This document shows positions 26,408 through 34,902 of a stretch of DNA of 64,000 nucleotides, piece by piece. The notes beneath the pieces are model-generated. The model saw only the letters and a program-made list of their open reading frames with translations. It ran no database searches and was not told the origin of the DNA. The position numbers were made by a program, and so were the translations under genes. The stretch's first letter is position 1. The number at the start of each line of letters is the position of its first letter. The DNA is from Virgibacillus_F flavescens (GTDB taxonomy: Bacteria > Bacillota > Bacilli > Bacillales > Amphibacillaceae): the NCBI RefSeq assembly GCF_050574275.1, contig NZ_CP192260.1:372001-436000 (forward strand), in the 5' to 3' direction.

Positions 26408-26893
26408 TTAAAATATGACCACAAGTATAAACCAAATAATCATGATTAACTGAATCACAACTTTTGCAACTGCACCACTGAGGAAGCCAATTAGTGACCC
26501 AATCGATGCACGAAAAGCTTCTTTTATTGTCCGCTTCTGAATTGTTTCAACGATTAATACCGTTACAAATGGGATAATCAAAATTCCAAATGGCGGAATG
26601 ATGAAGGAACCAATTATTACTGCAATACCTGCAGCCCGTTCTCCCCATTTACTACCACCAAATTTTTTCACAAAATAGCTGTTGGCGATGATATCGGAAA
26701 CAATGAGAACTACAGTTAAGATCCCCATGCTAATCCAGAAAATAAAACTTAATTCATCACGGCTAATCGCAAAATGATATAAAACAAACCCGATCCAAAT
26801 CACAAGCGGTGATGGGATAATGGGATAAATAATCCCAACGAAACTTAAAACAAATAAAGCGATTATGACTACCCAAATAAGAATATCTACCAT
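26408..26893 (-). CDS. yqgC: DUF456 membrane protein (YqgC-like)
   Basis: A 161-residue integral membrane protein with four to five hydrophobic segments. The DUF456 signature is visible in IYPIIPSPLVIWIGF and the glycine-rich segments KKFGGSKWGERAAGIAVIIG and IPPFGILIIPFV. ATG 26893 follows TTGGAGG. Function is unknown in the family. It lies 12 nt after the PlsY-like gene on the same strand, so the two likely form an operon. Confidence 0.85.
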   Translation of the reverse strand: MVDILIWVVIIALFVLSFVGIIYPIIPSPLVIWIGFVLYHFAISRDELSFIFWISMGILTVVLIVSDIIANSYFVKKFGGSKWGERAAGIAVIIGSFIIPPFGILIIPFVTVLIVETIQKRTIKEAFRASIGSLIGFLSGAVAKVVIQLIMIIWFILVVIF

Positions 26894-26905
26894 AGTGTCC
26901 TCCAA

Positions 26906-27529
26906 TTAAACTGTTTTTTTACCAAATAAACTTGAGAGCTTTGTTTCTTCCTTTGCCAGAACACGTTTATAATTTTCCTGATGCTTCATTAAACTGACTG
27001 CAAACAACAGCAGCGCTATAATCCCTGGACTGACTCCAAAGTAATAAAAGGAGAGTGCCACGAAGGAAATATACATAAAAAGCACACCTACAGCTAAATA
27101 GTCTGTAGTTAACGTAACGAGAACTAATACACTTATGCATATAACCGCGACTTTCCAATCAATCGCCAGAAATGCTCCGACTATTGATGCGGTCCCCTTA
27201 CCACCATTAAAATTCATGGTGATTGGAAAGTTGTGACCAATTATGACGAAAAAGACGTTGAGATAAACAAGTACTGTTTTAACTTCTTCTGTCATGCCAC
27301 TTTGATTTAAAATATTTAGCAATAATAAAACAGAAAATGTTGCTTTAAATATATCAATTAGTGCTACTACACAGCCGTATTTCCATCCTAATACAATTGT
27401 AGTATTTGATGCTCCTGAATTTTTGACGCCAGTTTTTTTCATATCAACCTTTTTGTATTTACCGACCAGCTGCGATCCGTGCATACAACCAACTAAATAA
27501 CCGACGATCATGCTTATTACGTAATACAT
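26906..27529 (-). CDS. PlsY-like glycerol-3-phosphate acyltransferase paralogue
   Basis: A 207-residue polytopic protein of the PlsY family. The three conserved loops are recognisable: GSQLVGK near the N-terminus (family GSIPFG-type), GVKNSGASNTTIVLGW, and GHNFPITMNFNGGKGTAS. PlsY acylates glycerol-3-phosphate using acyl phosphate in phospholipid synthesis. The first loop departs from the usual pattern and another PlsY is likely elsewhere, so this may be a specialised paralogue. A GGGGGAT site precedes ATG 27529. Confidence 0.8.
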   Translation of the reverse strand: MYYVISMIVGYLVGCMHGSQLVGKYKKVDMKKTGVKNSGASNTTIVLGWKYGCVVALIDIFKATFSVLLLLNILNQSGMTEEVKTVLVYLNVFFVIIGHNFPITMNFNGGKGTASIVGAFLAIDWKVAVICISVLVLVTLTTDYLAVGVLFMYISFVALSFYYFGVSPGIIALLLFAVSLMKHQENYKRVLAKEETKLSSLFGKKTV

Positions 27530-27649
27530 CCATATCCCCCTTACATCATACTATACTTTTTTAACATCGACCGAAATCGATTTTTTATTAACTCAACTTT
27601 CGCAGATAGATATTTTTGATGGATAATAGGTAACTTGATACGAATTACA

Positions 27650-28313
27650 AATACGTCTATCCCTAAAAAGCGATGTTATTTACTTGATCACATTTGATGC
27701 AAACTGCGATATGACAGCAACGAGATTTCCACTGATGGCAGTCGCGCACCTTAGGGCGGCTGGTGAGCCTCCTCGTGCTATCGCACTCCGGGGTCACACC
27801 TATGCCTTTCCTCCCGCAGGAGTCGACTGCCATCCGCTCCAATCTCTAGACTAATATGGATATCAGGATTTATTACTTGCACCATTGATAGCACGTCTAT
27901 TTCATCATGCATTAGAAAGAAAAAAACAAAGACATAAATAGCTTTACCAGTCCTGGTGAACGGAGGGCGGTGACTCCAGCGGGAACAGAAGAAAGTCTAA
28001 TGGCCGCGCAGAATGTTCTATTGGTCACCGAAAAGGTGGTGGATTATAAATTTTAATTATTCCACTGTAATTTAGCATCTTCGAATATACGAAGACTCCT
28101 GCGGGAACAGCGCGAGCTGAAGATCCCGCAGGAAAGCGGTCTTTGCTAATCCGAGGAAGCTGAAGCCGTGCCCGCGGAAAGCGAAGTATATTCGAAGATG
28201 CGACCGCAGATCCTCCTATTTCGTACCACATTCTACCCTTATTCAGTGGCCAAGCAAGCGAAGAGCACTGAATATAATTATAAGTTAATTCGCAGTATAG
28301 AGAATTTGTGTAA
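27650..28313. repeat. M1 compound palindromic repeat, copy D (with nested M2)
   Basis: The left end (AATTACAAATACGTCTATCC) is the reverse complement of the right end seen at 9.7 and 56.4 kb. The P1 half is complete (CAACGAGATTTCCACTGATG ... GACTGCCATCCGCTCCAATC). The P2 half (CCAGTCCTGGTGAACGGAGG) is interrupted at GGTCAC by an M2 element (28026-28248). The right end is CGCAGTATAGAGAATTTGTG. No gene was seen from 27530 to 28508 apart from this repeat. Confidence 0.85.
28026..28248. repeat. M2 palindromic element nested in M1 copy D
   Basis: Ends are CACCGAAAAGG and ATTCAGTG. Arms are GCATCTTCGAATATACGAAG and CGAAGTATATTCGAAGATGC, the core reads GACTCCTGCGGGAACAGC ... GTGCCCGCGGAAAGC, and GACCGCAGATCC follows, as in the 17.4-kb copy. 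Confidence 0.8.
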
Positions 28314-28508
28314 CTATTGCTTCGGATTGCTGGCTTATTCCACTTGTTTTGGGGAGCACCTGCATTTTACATGTACATTAGAATATACGTTTATTTTCCA
28401 ATAGAAGTTTCAGTATCTTTCTTAATCCATGCAGGAATTGATAATTGTTATAACTATTTTAACTCTGGTATTATTAAGGTACGACGAAGAACAAGGGGAA
28501 CTATTTGA

Positions 28509-29078
28509 TTGAAAAAAATGAACAAAGATATCCTGACATGGCTCATTATCATATTATTTTTTGGTACAGTTATTTATATATACAACAAATTGGAACCTAA
28601 CTATATAGATGTAGGAGAAAAAGCGAACTTACCTGGAGAACTGCATCCTTTAGTAGAAGAAAAGAAGGATAAACTACTTGAGAGAACCTCTGCTATCGGC
28701 ATTGATGTCGTTATCACAGATACGTGGCGTTCCAAAGAAGAACAAAATGATTTATATGAACAAGGTCGATCTTCAAATGGAAATATCGTGACACACGCTA
28801 AGAGCGGTGAATCCTACCACAACTATGGATTAGCAATTGATTATGCACTTAGAAAAGATAATGGAACCATTATCTGGAATATAAATTATGACGGTAATAA
28901 TAACGGTGAAAAGGACTGGTTTGAAGTAGCGGACATTGCAAAAGATCTTGGGTTTGAATGGGGTGGCGACTGGCACTCATTTAAAGACTACCCTCATTTG
29001 CAGATGGATTTTGGTTTAAGTATTCGCCAGCTGCAAAAAGGTTTGCGTCCGAATACTACGGAAGAAAAGAAGGATTAA
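28509..29078 (+). CDS. cwlK: M15-family peptidoglycan peptidase, CwlK-like
   Basis: A 189-residue protein with an N-terminal TM anchor (about 8-28) and an M15 zinc-peptidase domain. Zinc-binding and catalytic residues are in SYHNYGLAIDYAL (His and Asp) and HLQMDFG (second His), with EWGGDWHSFKDYPHLQ typical of L-alanyl-D-glutamate endopeptidases such as CwlK. It cleaves peptidoglycan stem peptides outside the membrane. Start TTG 28509 is spaced 9 nt from AAGGGGA; ATG 28518 would be too far. Confidence 0.88.
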   Translation: MKKMNKDILTWLIIILFFGTVIYIYNKLEPNYIDVGEKANLPGELHPLVEEKKDKLLERTSAIGIDVVITDTWRSKEEQNDLYEQGRSSNGNIVTHAKSGESYHNYGLAIDYALRKDNGTIIWNINYDGNNNGEKDWFEVADIAKDLGFEWGGDWHSFKDYPHLQMDFGLSIRQLQKGLRPNTTEEKKD

Positions 29079-29141
29079 TAGACATTGAAACAATAATTAT
29101 ACTACTATTATTTAAACACAATGAAAGAAGGAGGACCTCTT

Positions 29142-30122
29142 ATGGAACTAAAGGGAATTCATCATGTATCCGCAATCACCGCAAATGCAAAACAAAACTA
29201 TAGCTTTTATACACATATATTAGGTATGCGTCTTGTCAAAAAAACAATTAACCAGGACGACCCATCTGTTTACCATTTATTCTATGCAGATGAAGCTGGA
29301 AACCCCGGTACAGATTTGACGTTTTTTGAAATACCTAATGCTGGTTCAACTTATCAAGGGATAGGCAGTATTTCTGGTACATCCTTACGAGTAATGAATG
29401 ATGAAGCACTTGCTTTTTGGGAAAGTCGATTTTCCGAGTTCGATGTAGATCATGACGGAATTACGGAACAAGGTACACGAAAAGTCATCCATTTTCGTGA
29501 TCCGGAGCAGCAGCGCCTAACACTCGTTTCTGATGAGACCAATATAGGGGTTAAAGGTGGTAAGACTTGGGTTCATAGCACTGTACCCGGTGATAAAGGT
29601 ATCATCGGACTTGGCCCAGCCAAACTGACAGTCGCAAACGCTGCTCCAACTATTGCAATATTAACTGAAATATTAACGTTCACCGCTACCGGAAGCTATC
29701 CTTCTAACGTTGACGGTCAGGATGAAATTCTTGTGTTTTCAACAGGTGAAGGCGGGACTGGCGGAGAAGTTCATATTGAAACGAGATCAGATTTACCAAA
29801 AGAACGTCCTGGTCGCGGCAGTGTTCATCATGTCGCCTTTAGAGTAGATAATGAACAGGAGCTGGCTGAATGGAAAGATCGGTTAGTCGCCGCTCGCATA
29901 CCAAATTCAGGACTTGTTGATCGTTTCTATTTTAAATCTCTTTATTTTAGAGAGCCAAATGGAATTTTATTTGAACTAGCAACAGATGGACCAGGATTTG
30001 CCACAGATGAAGATAACGAACATTTAGGGGAATCCTTAGCTCTTCCTCCACTTTTTGAAAATCGACGTAAAGAAATCGAGGCAAACTTAAAGCCGTTAGA
30101 TACGAAAAGACCGCGAGATTAA
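29142..30122 (+). CDS. VOC-family ring-cleaving dioxygenase (MhqO/MhqA-like)
   Basis: A 326-residue protein of two tandem VOC (glyoxalase-fold) modules. The first starts GIHHVSAITANAKQNYSFY; the second has GSVHHVAFRV and ends in FREPNGILFELATDGPGF. The His, His and Glu needed to hold a metal are present. Homologues (MhqA, MhqE, MhqO) are induced by quinones and are thought to cleave hydroquinone or catechol adducts. ATG 29142 follows AAGGAGG; a longer frame from 29121 would swallow this site. Confidence 0.87.
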   Translation: MELKGIHHVSAITANAKQNYSFYTHILGMRLVKKTINQDDPSVYHLFYADEAGNPGTDLTFFEIPNAGSTYQGIGSISGTSLRVMNDEALAFWESRFSEFDVDHDGITEQGTRKVIHFRDPEQQRLTLVSDETNIGVKGGKTWVHSTVPGDKGIIGLGPAKLTVANAAPTIAILTEILTFTATGSYPSNVDGQDEILVFSTGEGGTGGEVHIETRSDLPKERPGRGSVHHVAFRVDNEQELAEWKDRLVAARIPNSGLVDRFYFKSLYFREPNGILFELATDGPGFATDEDNEHLGESLALPPLFENRRKEIEANLKPLDTKRPRD

Positions 30123-30136
30123 CCCGCGGTCTTTTC
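30104..30136 (+). terminator. Terminator overlapping the end of the VOC dioxygenase gene
   Basis: AAAAGACCGCG pairs with CGCGGTCTTTT around the stop codon region. It also lies against the 3' end of the convergent ytzI gene and may serve both. Confidence 0.8.
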
Positions 30137-30138
30137 GT

Positions 30139-30309
30139 TTATTCGTGATGGTTTTTATTATCACTTTTTTCTTGCTCGTCATCGTTCTGATTTTCCTCCG
30201 GCAGTTCGTCAATGGAATGTTTAAACGCATAGCCTTTGTTAATTGTAATCAACGAAAGGACTAATACGAACAATATGATTGCGATTGCTAATATGATATA
30301 ACCTGTCAT
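30139..30309 (-). CDS. ytzI: YtzI-like small membrane protein (56 residues)
   Basis: A short gene found by hand. It encodes one TM helix (YIILAIAIILFVLVLSLI, residues 4-21), then TINKGYAFKHSIDELPEE, which matches the conserved YtzI-type segment, then a very acidic and Asn/His-rich cytoplasmic tail. AAAGGAG lies before ATG 30309. The function of YtzI is unknown. It precedes no coupled gene and follows the GNAT gene on the same strand after 19 nt, so it may be the last gene of the panE-GNAT-ytzI group. Confidence 0.82.
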   Translation of the reverse strand: MTGYIILAIAIILFVLVLSLITINKGYAFKHSIDELPEENQNDDEQEKSDNKNHHE

Positions 30310-30328
30310 ACCGTGTTACTCCTTTACC

Positions 30329-30763
30329 TTATTGAATATGTCTTACGTAGAAGTTGCCTTCCTTCTTCCACCCCTTCTGTTCCATGAAGAAAATGGTCTC
30401 GTGCTGTTCCTCGGAAATTTCAGCCTGTATATAGTTCACATTATTTCTTTCAGCTGCTTGTTCCAATTTTTTGTATAGATGTTCGTTTAGACCTTTTTTC
30501 TTGTAGTCACCGTCAATCGTTAATTTTTTCAGATCAATTTTTCCATGCCCAACGTCAAAGACGAAGAAAATAAACGCAAGGACCTTACCTGTTTTTTCAA
30601 CAACGTACCACCTTGTCTTATCTTCGCTAAGCGACTCCTTATAATAGGATTCTTCTATAAGCTCTTCGTTTTCTTTCAACTTCATTGATTCGTGTGAATG
30701 ATTTAATTGGCGTACGATTTCGTAATCATTTGGTTGCGCTACCCTAATTTTATACACGTACAT
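30329..30763 (-). CDS. GNAT-family N-acetyltransferase
   Basis: A 144-residue protein with the acetyl-CoA segment LTIDGDYKKKGLNEHLYKKLEQ and the closing motif ETIFFMEQKGWKKEGNFYVR. The substrate is not recognisable. It begins 6 nt after the panE-like gene ends, so the two should be co-transcribed; ribosome site AAGGAGT lies in the gap and the upstream gene. Confidence 0.8.
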   Translation of the reverse strand: MYVYKIRVAQPNDYEIVRQLNHSHESMKLKENEELIEESYYKESLSEDKTRWYVVEKTGKVLAFIFFVFDVGHGKIDLKKLTIDGDYKKKGLNEHLYKKLEQAAERNNVNYIQAEISEEQHETIFFMEQKGWKKEGNFYVRHIQ

Positions 30764-30769
30764 AACTCC

Positions 30770-31684
30770 TTATTTATTTTCAAAAGGTTTTATCAGTCCA
30801 TGAATTGATTCCGTATATGGCATCTCAACGCCCTTTGCTTTTGCTAAACGCAGTGCCCCTCCATGTAAGTGATCGACCTCAAGCGTCAATCCTTTTCTGC
30901 GGTCCTGATGCATCGAAGAAGTGGCATCAGCAGGTAAATTCCGTAATTTATCTTTAGCAGCTTCGATTTCTTCTTCATGAATTTCCACGTTATATGCTTT
31001 CGCTAAAATTTTCATTTCATGTAAGATCATCTCCGCAATTCGAAATGTCTCCGCTTCCTGACGAATGGATCCTATTGATAAATTTGTTGCTGTAGTAATA
31101 CCTGAGAAAGCGTTTATAAACGTGTATTTTTTCCATAGTTCTCTCATAATATCTTCTGTATTTGTCACGGTCACAGAAGTTTTATTCATCGTATCCTCTA
31201 ACTCCTGACAAATTGTTTTTTGTGTAGGCTGTAATGGACCAAATATCAGATCGTCAAAGTCGCTCGAATGAATTACATGACCATTATCATCAAGTGTTGC
31301 AATAATAAAGGATAGACCACCTAAGACAAAATCTTTTCCTAATTGATCCTGAAGCATACTGATGTGTTCCATCCCATTAAGCACAGGTAATACACTTGCT
31401 CCATTTTCAGTCAATGTCTTCAAGCTGTCCAATGTACCATTAACGTGATAGCCCTTTACACTTACCAATACCAGATCTGCATGTTCTATTTCCGATACAT
31501 CTGTAACAAAGTTAGGATCTTCAAGCTTGTAATCTCCCTTTGGACTAGTTATATGAATTCCGTTTTCTTTTAATTGCTTTGCCCGGCCCTCTCGCACTAA
31601 AAAAGTTACATTTGCTCCACCCTCGTGCAAACGACCTCCAAAATATGCTCCGAGTGCACCAGCACCAATTACCACTATATTCAT
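30770..31684 (-). CDS. 2-dehydropantoate 2-reductase family protein (PanE/ApbA)
   Basis: A 304-residue NADPH-dependent reductase. The N-terminal Rossmann motif is VIGAGALGAYFGGRL, PVLNGMEH holds the conserved Asn, and the catalytic lysine lies in ELWKKYTFINAFSGITT. True PanE converts ketopantoate to pantoate for coenzyme A. Bacilli often carry several paralogues, and no other pantothenate gene is near, so the specific substrate is left open. AGGAGGG lies upstream of ATG 31684. Confidence 0.85.
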   Translation of the reverse strand: MNIVVIGAGALGAYFGGRLHEGGANVTFLVREGRAKQLKENGIHITSPKGDYKLEDPNFVTDVSEIEHADLVLVSVKGYHVNGTLDSLKTLTENGASVLPVLNGMEHISMLQDQLGKDFVLGGLSFIIATLDDNGHVIHSSDFDDLIFGPLQPTQKTICQELEDTMNKTSVTVTNTEDIMRELWKKYTFINAFSGITTATNLSIGSIRQEAETFRIAEMILHEMKILAKAYNVEIHEEEIEAAKDKLRNLPADATSSMHQDRRKGLTLEVDHLHGGALRLAKAKGVEMPYTESIHGLIKPFENK

Positions 31685-31982
31685 TAAAACCCTCCTAAGA
31701 AATTAATTTGTTACGTTTATCGTACCTTGTTTGTCGTTTACTTGTCTATTATCTACTATATGTAAGTGAATTTTCTATTGGGTTATGGTATTCACAACTT
31801 TGGTACAATTATCTTATAGGGGCTCGTAACAGAAAGTTTCCAGGGCAATTAACCATTGTTGCCAACTTATTCCTTGTGTTAAGCTATCCTTCTACTAATT
31901 TAATCAATAAACTTACCTGCCAAAAAAGAAACTGGTGGTTCCGCCAAAGCATAGAAGAATCGAAAGAAGGAGTGATGAGACA
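31685..31982. other. Intergenic segment before ehuA, no gene seen
   Basis: About 300 bp of A/T-rich DNA between the divergent panE-like and ehuA genes. It presumably holds both promoters (for example TACAAT at about 31802), but no convincing small ORF, repeat or structured RNA was found. The plus-strand frame 31708-32055 has no start site and is rejected. Confidence 0.5.
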
Positions 31983-32753
31983 ATGTCTGAACCGATTGTC
32001 AGCTACAAAGATGTATATAAATCTTTTGGCGACGCAGAAGTACTTAAAGGAATAAACCTGGATATTAAACCAGCAGAAAAAGTTGCGATTATCGGTCCAA
32101 GTGGATCAGGCAAAACTACAATTATCCGGATGCTCATGACACTTGAACAGCCAACAACCGGAAGTATTATTGTAGATGGAAAAAACCTGTGGCATATGGA
32201 AAAAGGAGGAAAACTTGTTCCAGCTAGTGAAAAACACTTGCGCCAGGTTCGCGGTGATATCGGTATGGTATTCCAGCACTTTAATCTTTTTCCCCACATG
32301 ACCATTTTGGAAAACTGCATGACAGCACCAATTCAAGTCCAAAAAGAAGATAAAAAAGCAGCTAAGCAGCGATCCATTGAGATATTAAACAAAGTTGGAT
32401 TAGGCGACAAGCTCGATAATTACCCAAATCAGCTTTCAGGCGGGCAAAAACAGCGTGTGGCCATGGCCCGAGCGCTAGTTATGCGACCGAAAATCATGTT
32501 ATTTGATGAGGTTACTTCAGCCCTGGATCCGGAATTAGTAGGCGAGGTTCTTCAGGTCATTCGAGATATCGCGCTTGAAGGCGAAATGGCAATGGTACTC
32601 GTTACACATGAAATGGAATTTGCCCGTGATATTGCGGACCGCATTTTATTTCTCGACGGAGGTGTTATTGCCGAAGAAGGACCACCAATGGAAGTTCTGG
32701 AGAATTCAGAGAACGAACGACTGCAAAGCTTCCTGCACCGGTTTAGAACATAA
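31983..32753 (+). CDS. ehuA: Amino-acid-type ABC transporter ATPase, EhuA-like
   Basis: A 256-residue polar-amino-acid-family ATPase. Walker A is GPSGSGKTT, the Q-loop is GMVFQHFNLFPHMT, the signature is LSGGQKQRVAMARAL, Walker B is IMLFDEVTSALDPE, and the H-loop is VTHEMEF. The insertion LWHMEKGGKLVPASEKHLRQ is characteristic of EhuA, the ATPase of the ectoine/hydroxyectoine uptake system. No ehuB, ehuC or ehuD is adjacent, and it has its own terminator. AAGGAG lies 10 nt before ATG 31983. Confidence 0.82.
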   Translation: MSEPIVSYKDVYKSFGDAEVLKGINLDIKPAEKVAIIGPSGSGKTTIIRMLMTLEQPTTGSIIVDGKNLWHMEKGGKLVPASEKHLRQVRGDIGMVFQHFNLFPHMTILENCMTAPIQVQKEDKKAAKQRSIEILNKVGLGDKLDNYPNQLSGGQKQRVAMARALVMRPKIMLFDEVTSALDPELVGEVLQVIRDIALEGEMAMVLVTHEMEFARDIADRILFLDGGVIAEEGPPMEVLENSENERLQSFLHRFRT

Positions 32754-32764
32754 ATTTGTTTCAT

Positions 32765-32802
32765 ACTGTCTTTGGGATTTAGATCCCGGAGACAGTTTTT
32801 TT
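32765..32802 (+). terminator. Rho-independent terminator of ehuA
   Basis: ACTGTCT pairs with AGACAGT, enclosing GGGATTTAGATCCC, and is followed by a T8 run. Confidence 0.87.
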
Positions 32803-32851
32803 GTTGTTGTGGTTTAGTTTTAGTGGTGGTATGGTTGTTTCGATGTGGTTG

Positions 32852-33018
32852 GTATGCGGCATGTAGAATTGGATATCCATGGCGATACCTGGCTTATCGA
32901 TGCTGAGATTTGGTTATCGCTCCCGAGATTCAACTTATCACGCTCAAGAAAAAATTTATCCATGCTGGCAGAAAATTTATCGATCGCGAGACGAATTTTA
33001 TCGATACCAAGCTCAATA
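32852..33018. repeat. 21-bp periodic TTATCGATGC array (array 1)
   Basis: TTATC cores begin at 32894, 32914, 32935, 32956, 32977 and 32998, with decayed units at 32873 (ATATC) and 32852 (GTATG). Spacing is 21 bp except one of 20. The unit consensus is close to TTATCGATGCCGAGATT plus AAC/AAT. Spacer bases diverge, but the period is kept. It lies between the convergent ends of ehuA and murB, after the ehuA terminator. Open frames through it are artefacts of the period. Confidence 0.8.
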
Positions 33019-33046
33019 CCCAGCCAAATCACATCCATAGCCGATC

Positions 33047-33087
33047 AAAAAAGCCATGAACAACGAAATTGTTGTTCATGGCTTTCG
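33047..33087 (-). terminator. Rho-independent terminator of murB
   Basis: On the minus strand AAAGCCATGAACAAC pairs with GTTGTTCATGGCTTT around a 6-nt loop, followed by T6. Confidence 0.88.
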
Positions 33088-33097
33088 TAAATCGTAT

Positions 33098-34018
33098 TTA
33101 ATTCAAGTCTTCGCCAATAATCTTCACTTCACGTTCCAGGTTTACACCAAATTTATCTTTTACGGTATCCTGCACGAAATGAATCAGGTCAATATATTCT
33201 TTCGCTGATGATTTGTCGATATTTACGATAAATCCTGCATGCTTCAGCGATACCTGTGCACCGCCAATTTGTTTGCCCTGCAAGCCACTATCCTGAATTA
33301 ACTTGCCTGCAAAGTAGCCCGGTGGGCGTTTAAATACACTGCCGCATGAAGGGTATTCTAGTGGCTGTTTGGATTCTCTTTTGAACGTAAGGTCGTCCAT
33401 CACAGCTTTTATCTCATCATAGGTACCGCTTTCCATAGCGAAGGTTGCTTCAAGTACGATATAGCCGTTGTCCGGAATATTGCTGGTACGGTAACCAAGA
33501 TCAAGATCTTCCGCAGCAAGATCAAGCAGATTCCCTTCTCGATCAACCACTTTAGTGCTTTTTAATACATCCTTTACTTCTCCACCGTACGCACCTGCGT
33601 TCATGAATAGTGCCCCGCCAACTGAACCTGGAATTCCACAAGCAAATTCGAGCCCTGTTAACCTCTTCGCCAACGCTTCACGTGACGTATCGATAATTCG
33701 TGCTCCACTCTGAGCAACGATTACAGTACCATCCGTCTGGATCGCGTCCAGTTGTGTAAGGTTCAAGACAATTCCACGAATCCCGCCATCTTTTACTATC
33801 AAGTTAGATCCATTGCCAAGTAACGTAAAAGGTACCTGCTCTTTATTCGCAAGCTTCACAATGTCCTGAACCTGTTCATATGTTTCAGGGGTAACAAAGA
33901 AATCTGCTTTTCCACCCAGGCGTGTATATGTATGATTGTTCAAGTGTTCATTCACCATCACATTTTTCTTTGGTGTTATTTCAACAAGCTTTTCATACGT
34001 ATGGTGATAATTTTCCAC
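33098..34018 (-). CDS. murB: UDP-N-acetylenolpyruvoylglucosamine reductase MurB
   Basis: A 306-residue FAD enzyme of peptidoglycan precursor synthesis, which reduces the enolpyruvyl group to make UDP-MurNAc. FAD-binding segments are YTRLGGKADFFV, LLGNGSNLIVKDGGIRGIV and FACGIPGSVGGALFMNAGAY. The active-site loop is YPSCGSVFKRPPGYFAGKLI, the shorter type IIb form of Firmicutes. An ATG at 34027 abuts AAAGGA too closely; GTG 34018, 9 nt away, is the likelier start. It is monocistronic, with the lipase-like gene upstream on the same strand. Confidence 0.95.
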   Translation of the reverse strand: MENYHHTYEKLVEITPKKNVMVNEHLNNHTYTRLGGKADFFVTPETYEQVQDIVKLANKEQVPFTLLGNGSNLIVKDGGIRGIVLNLTQLDAIQTDGTVIVAQSGARIIDTSREALAKRLTGLEFACGIPGSVGGALFMNAGAYGGEVKDVLKSTKVVDREGNLLDLAAEDLDLGYRTSNIPDNGYIVLEATFAMESGTYDEIKAVMDDLTFKRESKQPLEYPSCGSVFKRPPGYFAGKLIQDSGLQGKQIGGAQVSLKHAGFIVNIDKSSAKEYIDLIHFVQDTVKDKFGVNLEREVKIIGEDLN

Positions 34019-34072
34019 TCTGATCATTCCTTTTTAAAAATTTTAAGCTGTCGCTGATACATTTTAATATAG

Positions 34073-34888
34073 TTATGGAGTTTTCCCCAGAAATGAATGT
34101 ATCAATTGATCGACATACTGGCTTTCGTGAAGTTGACTGTGGCCAAGTTCATCGTTTTCAATTATAACTGTTTCCAATTGTTCCGCTGGTATAATCATTC
34201 GTAATGCCCTCACGCTTTCTGGCACTGCTATTGGATCTCCAGTACTCCCAATGTTTAGAACGTTTAAACCTGATGGAATCATTTCTTTAGTCGAGCGAAG
34301 TAATTGCAGTGCTGCAGAGTTCGGTTTTAAATCTGTAGCCGCTTCGTCGCGATTATATTTAAAATACGTTTTATTGTGTATCCCATCGAAAGGACTGCCG
34401 ATTGTTACCAAATTATCTGTTACAGGATAGCGGGAAGCGTCACCGTACTCCTCAATATATTTGACTGAAATCAATCCACCCATGGAATGACCAACAAGAT
34501 TAACATTATTAATTTGATAGTATTGTTTCATATGGCTAAGTACATTTGACAACCACCTTGCTCCATCTTTGAAACTCGCACGATTATCCTCAAATATAAC
34601 TTGAATATATACTGGCTTTGTTTTACCTTTGTTCAAATTATAGACTCTAACGTCACCTTCACGCGAAACCCGGTAAACAAGTGCCTTTTCCCCCCACTTG
34701 TTCGACTCAAAACGGTCCAGCATGCTGCCAAATGAATTGTGTGTTCCTTTATAGCCATGGACAAACACAGTAATAGGCACAGTTTCTCCCTGTGATTTGG
34801 CTTTTTCTGGCATATAGGTGATGACTGCAATACCCGCAATAATAATTAGTAAGTTAGTTATTCGAATGATGTATTTCTTTTTCAACAA
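34073..34888 (-). CDS. DUF915-type membrane-anchored alpha/beta hydrolase
   Basis: A 271-residue lipase-like protein with an uncleaved signal or TM anchor (about 8-25) and an extracytoplasmic alpha/beta hydrolase. FVHGYKGTHNSFGSML gives the oxyanion region, the nucleophile elbow is GHSMGG (Ser), and late Asp (GSTGDPIAVP) and His (GHSQLHESQ) complete a triad. It resembles the DUF915 surface hydrolases of Listeria and Bacillus; natural substrate unknown. It lies 14 nt after the YbaN-like gene, so the two are likely co-transcribed. Confidence 0.85.
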   Translation of the reverse strand: MLKKKYIIRITNLLIIIAGIAVITYMPEKAKSQGETVPITVFVHGYKGTHNSFGSMLDRFESNKWGEKALVYRVSREGDVRVYNLNKGKTKPVYIQVIFEDNRASFKDGARWLSNVLSHMKQYYQINNVNLVGHSMGGLISVKYIEEYGDASRYPVTDNLVTIGSPFDGIHNKTYFKYNRDEAATDLKPNSAALQLLRSTKEMIPSGLNVLNIGSTGDPIAVPESVRALRMIIPAEQLETVIIENDELGHSQLHESQYVDQLIHSFLGKTP

Positions 34889-34902
34889 TCGTACTCTCCT
34901 GC

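Noticed and set aside
31708..32055. 115-codon plus-strand frame before ehuA
   Set aside because: No ribosome site, unlike any known protein, and it overlaps the start of ehuA in another frame.
32881..33090. Open frames over array 1
   Set aside because: A 21-bp period keeps frame by itself, so open frames arise without coding; no start signals.
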